A stretch of 64,000 nucleotides of DNA from Caballeronia turbans (lineage in GTDB: Bacteria; Pseudomonadota; Gammaproteobacteria; Burkholderiales; Burkholderiaceae). Below, in pieces: positions 63,499 through 64,000 of this stretch. The stretch is from NCBI GenBank assembly GCA_001544655.2, contig FCOD02000006.1, positions 62,001-126,000 of the forward strand, in the 5' to 3' direction. Numbering within the stretch: position 1 is the first letter of the stretch; each line of letters begins with the position of its first letter. Position numbers and translations under genes: made by a program. The notes beneath the pieces are model-generated. The model had not been told where the DNA came from. It was given only the letters and a program-made list of their open reading frames with translations, and ran no database searches.

Positions 63499-64000
63499 AT
63501 GAGCGCCTATCCGAAGGACCGCACGGCTCTGCTGTTCGTGGACCCCTACAACGACTTTCTCGCCGAAGGTGGCAAGCTCTGGCCGCGCGTCGCGCAGACG
63601 CGCAATGCGGCGCATCTGCATGAAAACCTGAAGCGCGTGACCTCGGCCGTGCGCGCGCTCGGGCTACCGGTGTTCATCGTGCCGCATCGCCGCTTCGAGC
63701 CGGGCGACGTCGATAGGTGGGCGCATCCGTCGCCGTATCTGCAGACGGCGGCGAAATCGCTCGTGTTCGGCAAAGGGACGTGGGGTGGCGAGTGGTTTCC
63801 CGACTTCGCGCCGCATCCTGGCGACACGATCGTCAAGGAGCACTGGATGAGCAGCGGCTTCGCCAACACCGACCTCGATTTCCTGCTGAAACAGCGCGGC
63901 GTATCGCACGTAATTCTGATCGGGCTCGTCGCGAACACATGCATCGAGGCGACGGGACGCTTCGCCGCCGAACTCGGCTATCACGTAACGCTCGTGCGCG
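63499..64000 (+). CDS. Cysteine hydrolase, isochorismatase-like, 5' part
   Basis: The first 167 residues of a second isochorismatase-superfamily hydrolase; the frame runs off the window. GGAG lies 10 bases before the ATG (MSAYPKDRTALLFVDPYNDF). The catalytic residues are seen: Asp in FVDPYNDF (residue 15), Lys in TIVKEHWMSSGF and Cys in LVANTCIEATGRFA. It is not closely similar to the hydrolase at 14975-15607. The substrate is unknown. Confidence 0.9.
   Translation, partial: MSAYPKDRTALLFVDPYNDFLAEGGKLWPRVAQTRNAAHLHENLKRVTSAVRALGLPVFIVPHRRFEPGDVDRWAHPSPYLQTAAKSLVFGKGTWGGEWFPDFAPHPGDTIVKEHWMSSGFANTDLDFLLKQRGVSHVILIGLVANTCIEATGRFAAELGYHVTLVR

Overview
This 64 kb window looks like core-chromosome DNA of a Burkholderiaceae member, most likely Burkholderia sensu lato (Paraburkholderia or Caballeronia). 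The evidence is the high GC with strong G/C in third codon positions, the pgk-pyk-fbaA-purC-purE-purK-sua5 block, the ilvE / zinc-finger / waaF block, and the recA-recX-DUF2889-sucC-sucD-TerC-pilin-PglL block. The genus is an inference from remembered synteny, not from a database search.

Layout. 1-1.6 kb: the end of an NCS2 purine-type permease, a terminator, and a 599-bp element made of two inverted 189-bp arms. 1.6-15 kb: two tandem, collinear tripartite RND efflux operons (adaptor, pump, outer-membrane lipoprotein). The first has a one-base frameshift in its outer-membrane gene. The second faces a TetR repressor gene across a control region with an AcrR-type palindrome. 15-18 kb: a cysteine hydrolase divergent from a GlxA-type regulator, then CoxG-like and DUF427 proteins. 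18-22.5 kb: a small secreted protein, a DegP-type protease and an OmpR/QseC-type two-component pair. 22.7-25.7 kb: PBP4-type peptidase (dacB) and a GDSL lipoprotein esterase.

25.8-26.85 kb holds the clearest accessory feature: a CRISPR array of 16 repeats with type I-E-like geometry and no cas gene anywhere in the window. Repeat structure, a degenerate repeat at the left end and an IHF-like site beside the right end all indicate minus-strand transcription with the leader on the right. The array lies directly downstream of the pur-sua5 gene string.

26.85-36.6 kb: sua5, purK, purE, purC, fbaA, pyk, pgk and the branched-chain amino-acid exporter pair azlCD. 36.9-44.3 kb: ilvE, a CHCC zinc-finger protein, waaF, a SnoaL-like protein, a YheT-type hydrolase, a conserved hypothetical, an M48 metalloprotease and moaC. 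44.3-53.1 kb: a PglL-type O-glycosylation ligase next to a type IV pilin, TerC, sucD, sucC, a DUF2889 protein, recX and recA, the last with a clear LexA box.

53.2-57.7 kb: a TctD/TctE-like two-component system, an MHS-family transporter and a CAU-anticodon tRNA. 57.8-61.7 kb: a probable small regulon with an RpiR-type regulator, a class III aminotransferase, a carboxymuconolactone-decarboxylase-like protein and a solitary amino-acid-binding protein. The same CAACATATGT palindrome lies in front of the aminotransferase and of the binding-protein gene. 61.8-64 kb: a glycine-zipper envelope protein, an unknown helical protein and the start of a second cysteine hydrolase.

Most of the window is ordinary housekeeping DNA. 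The places worth a second look are the cas-less CRISPR array with its leader, the duplicated efflux operons with one broken outer-membrane gene, the long inverted-repeat element, and the RpiR operator pair.
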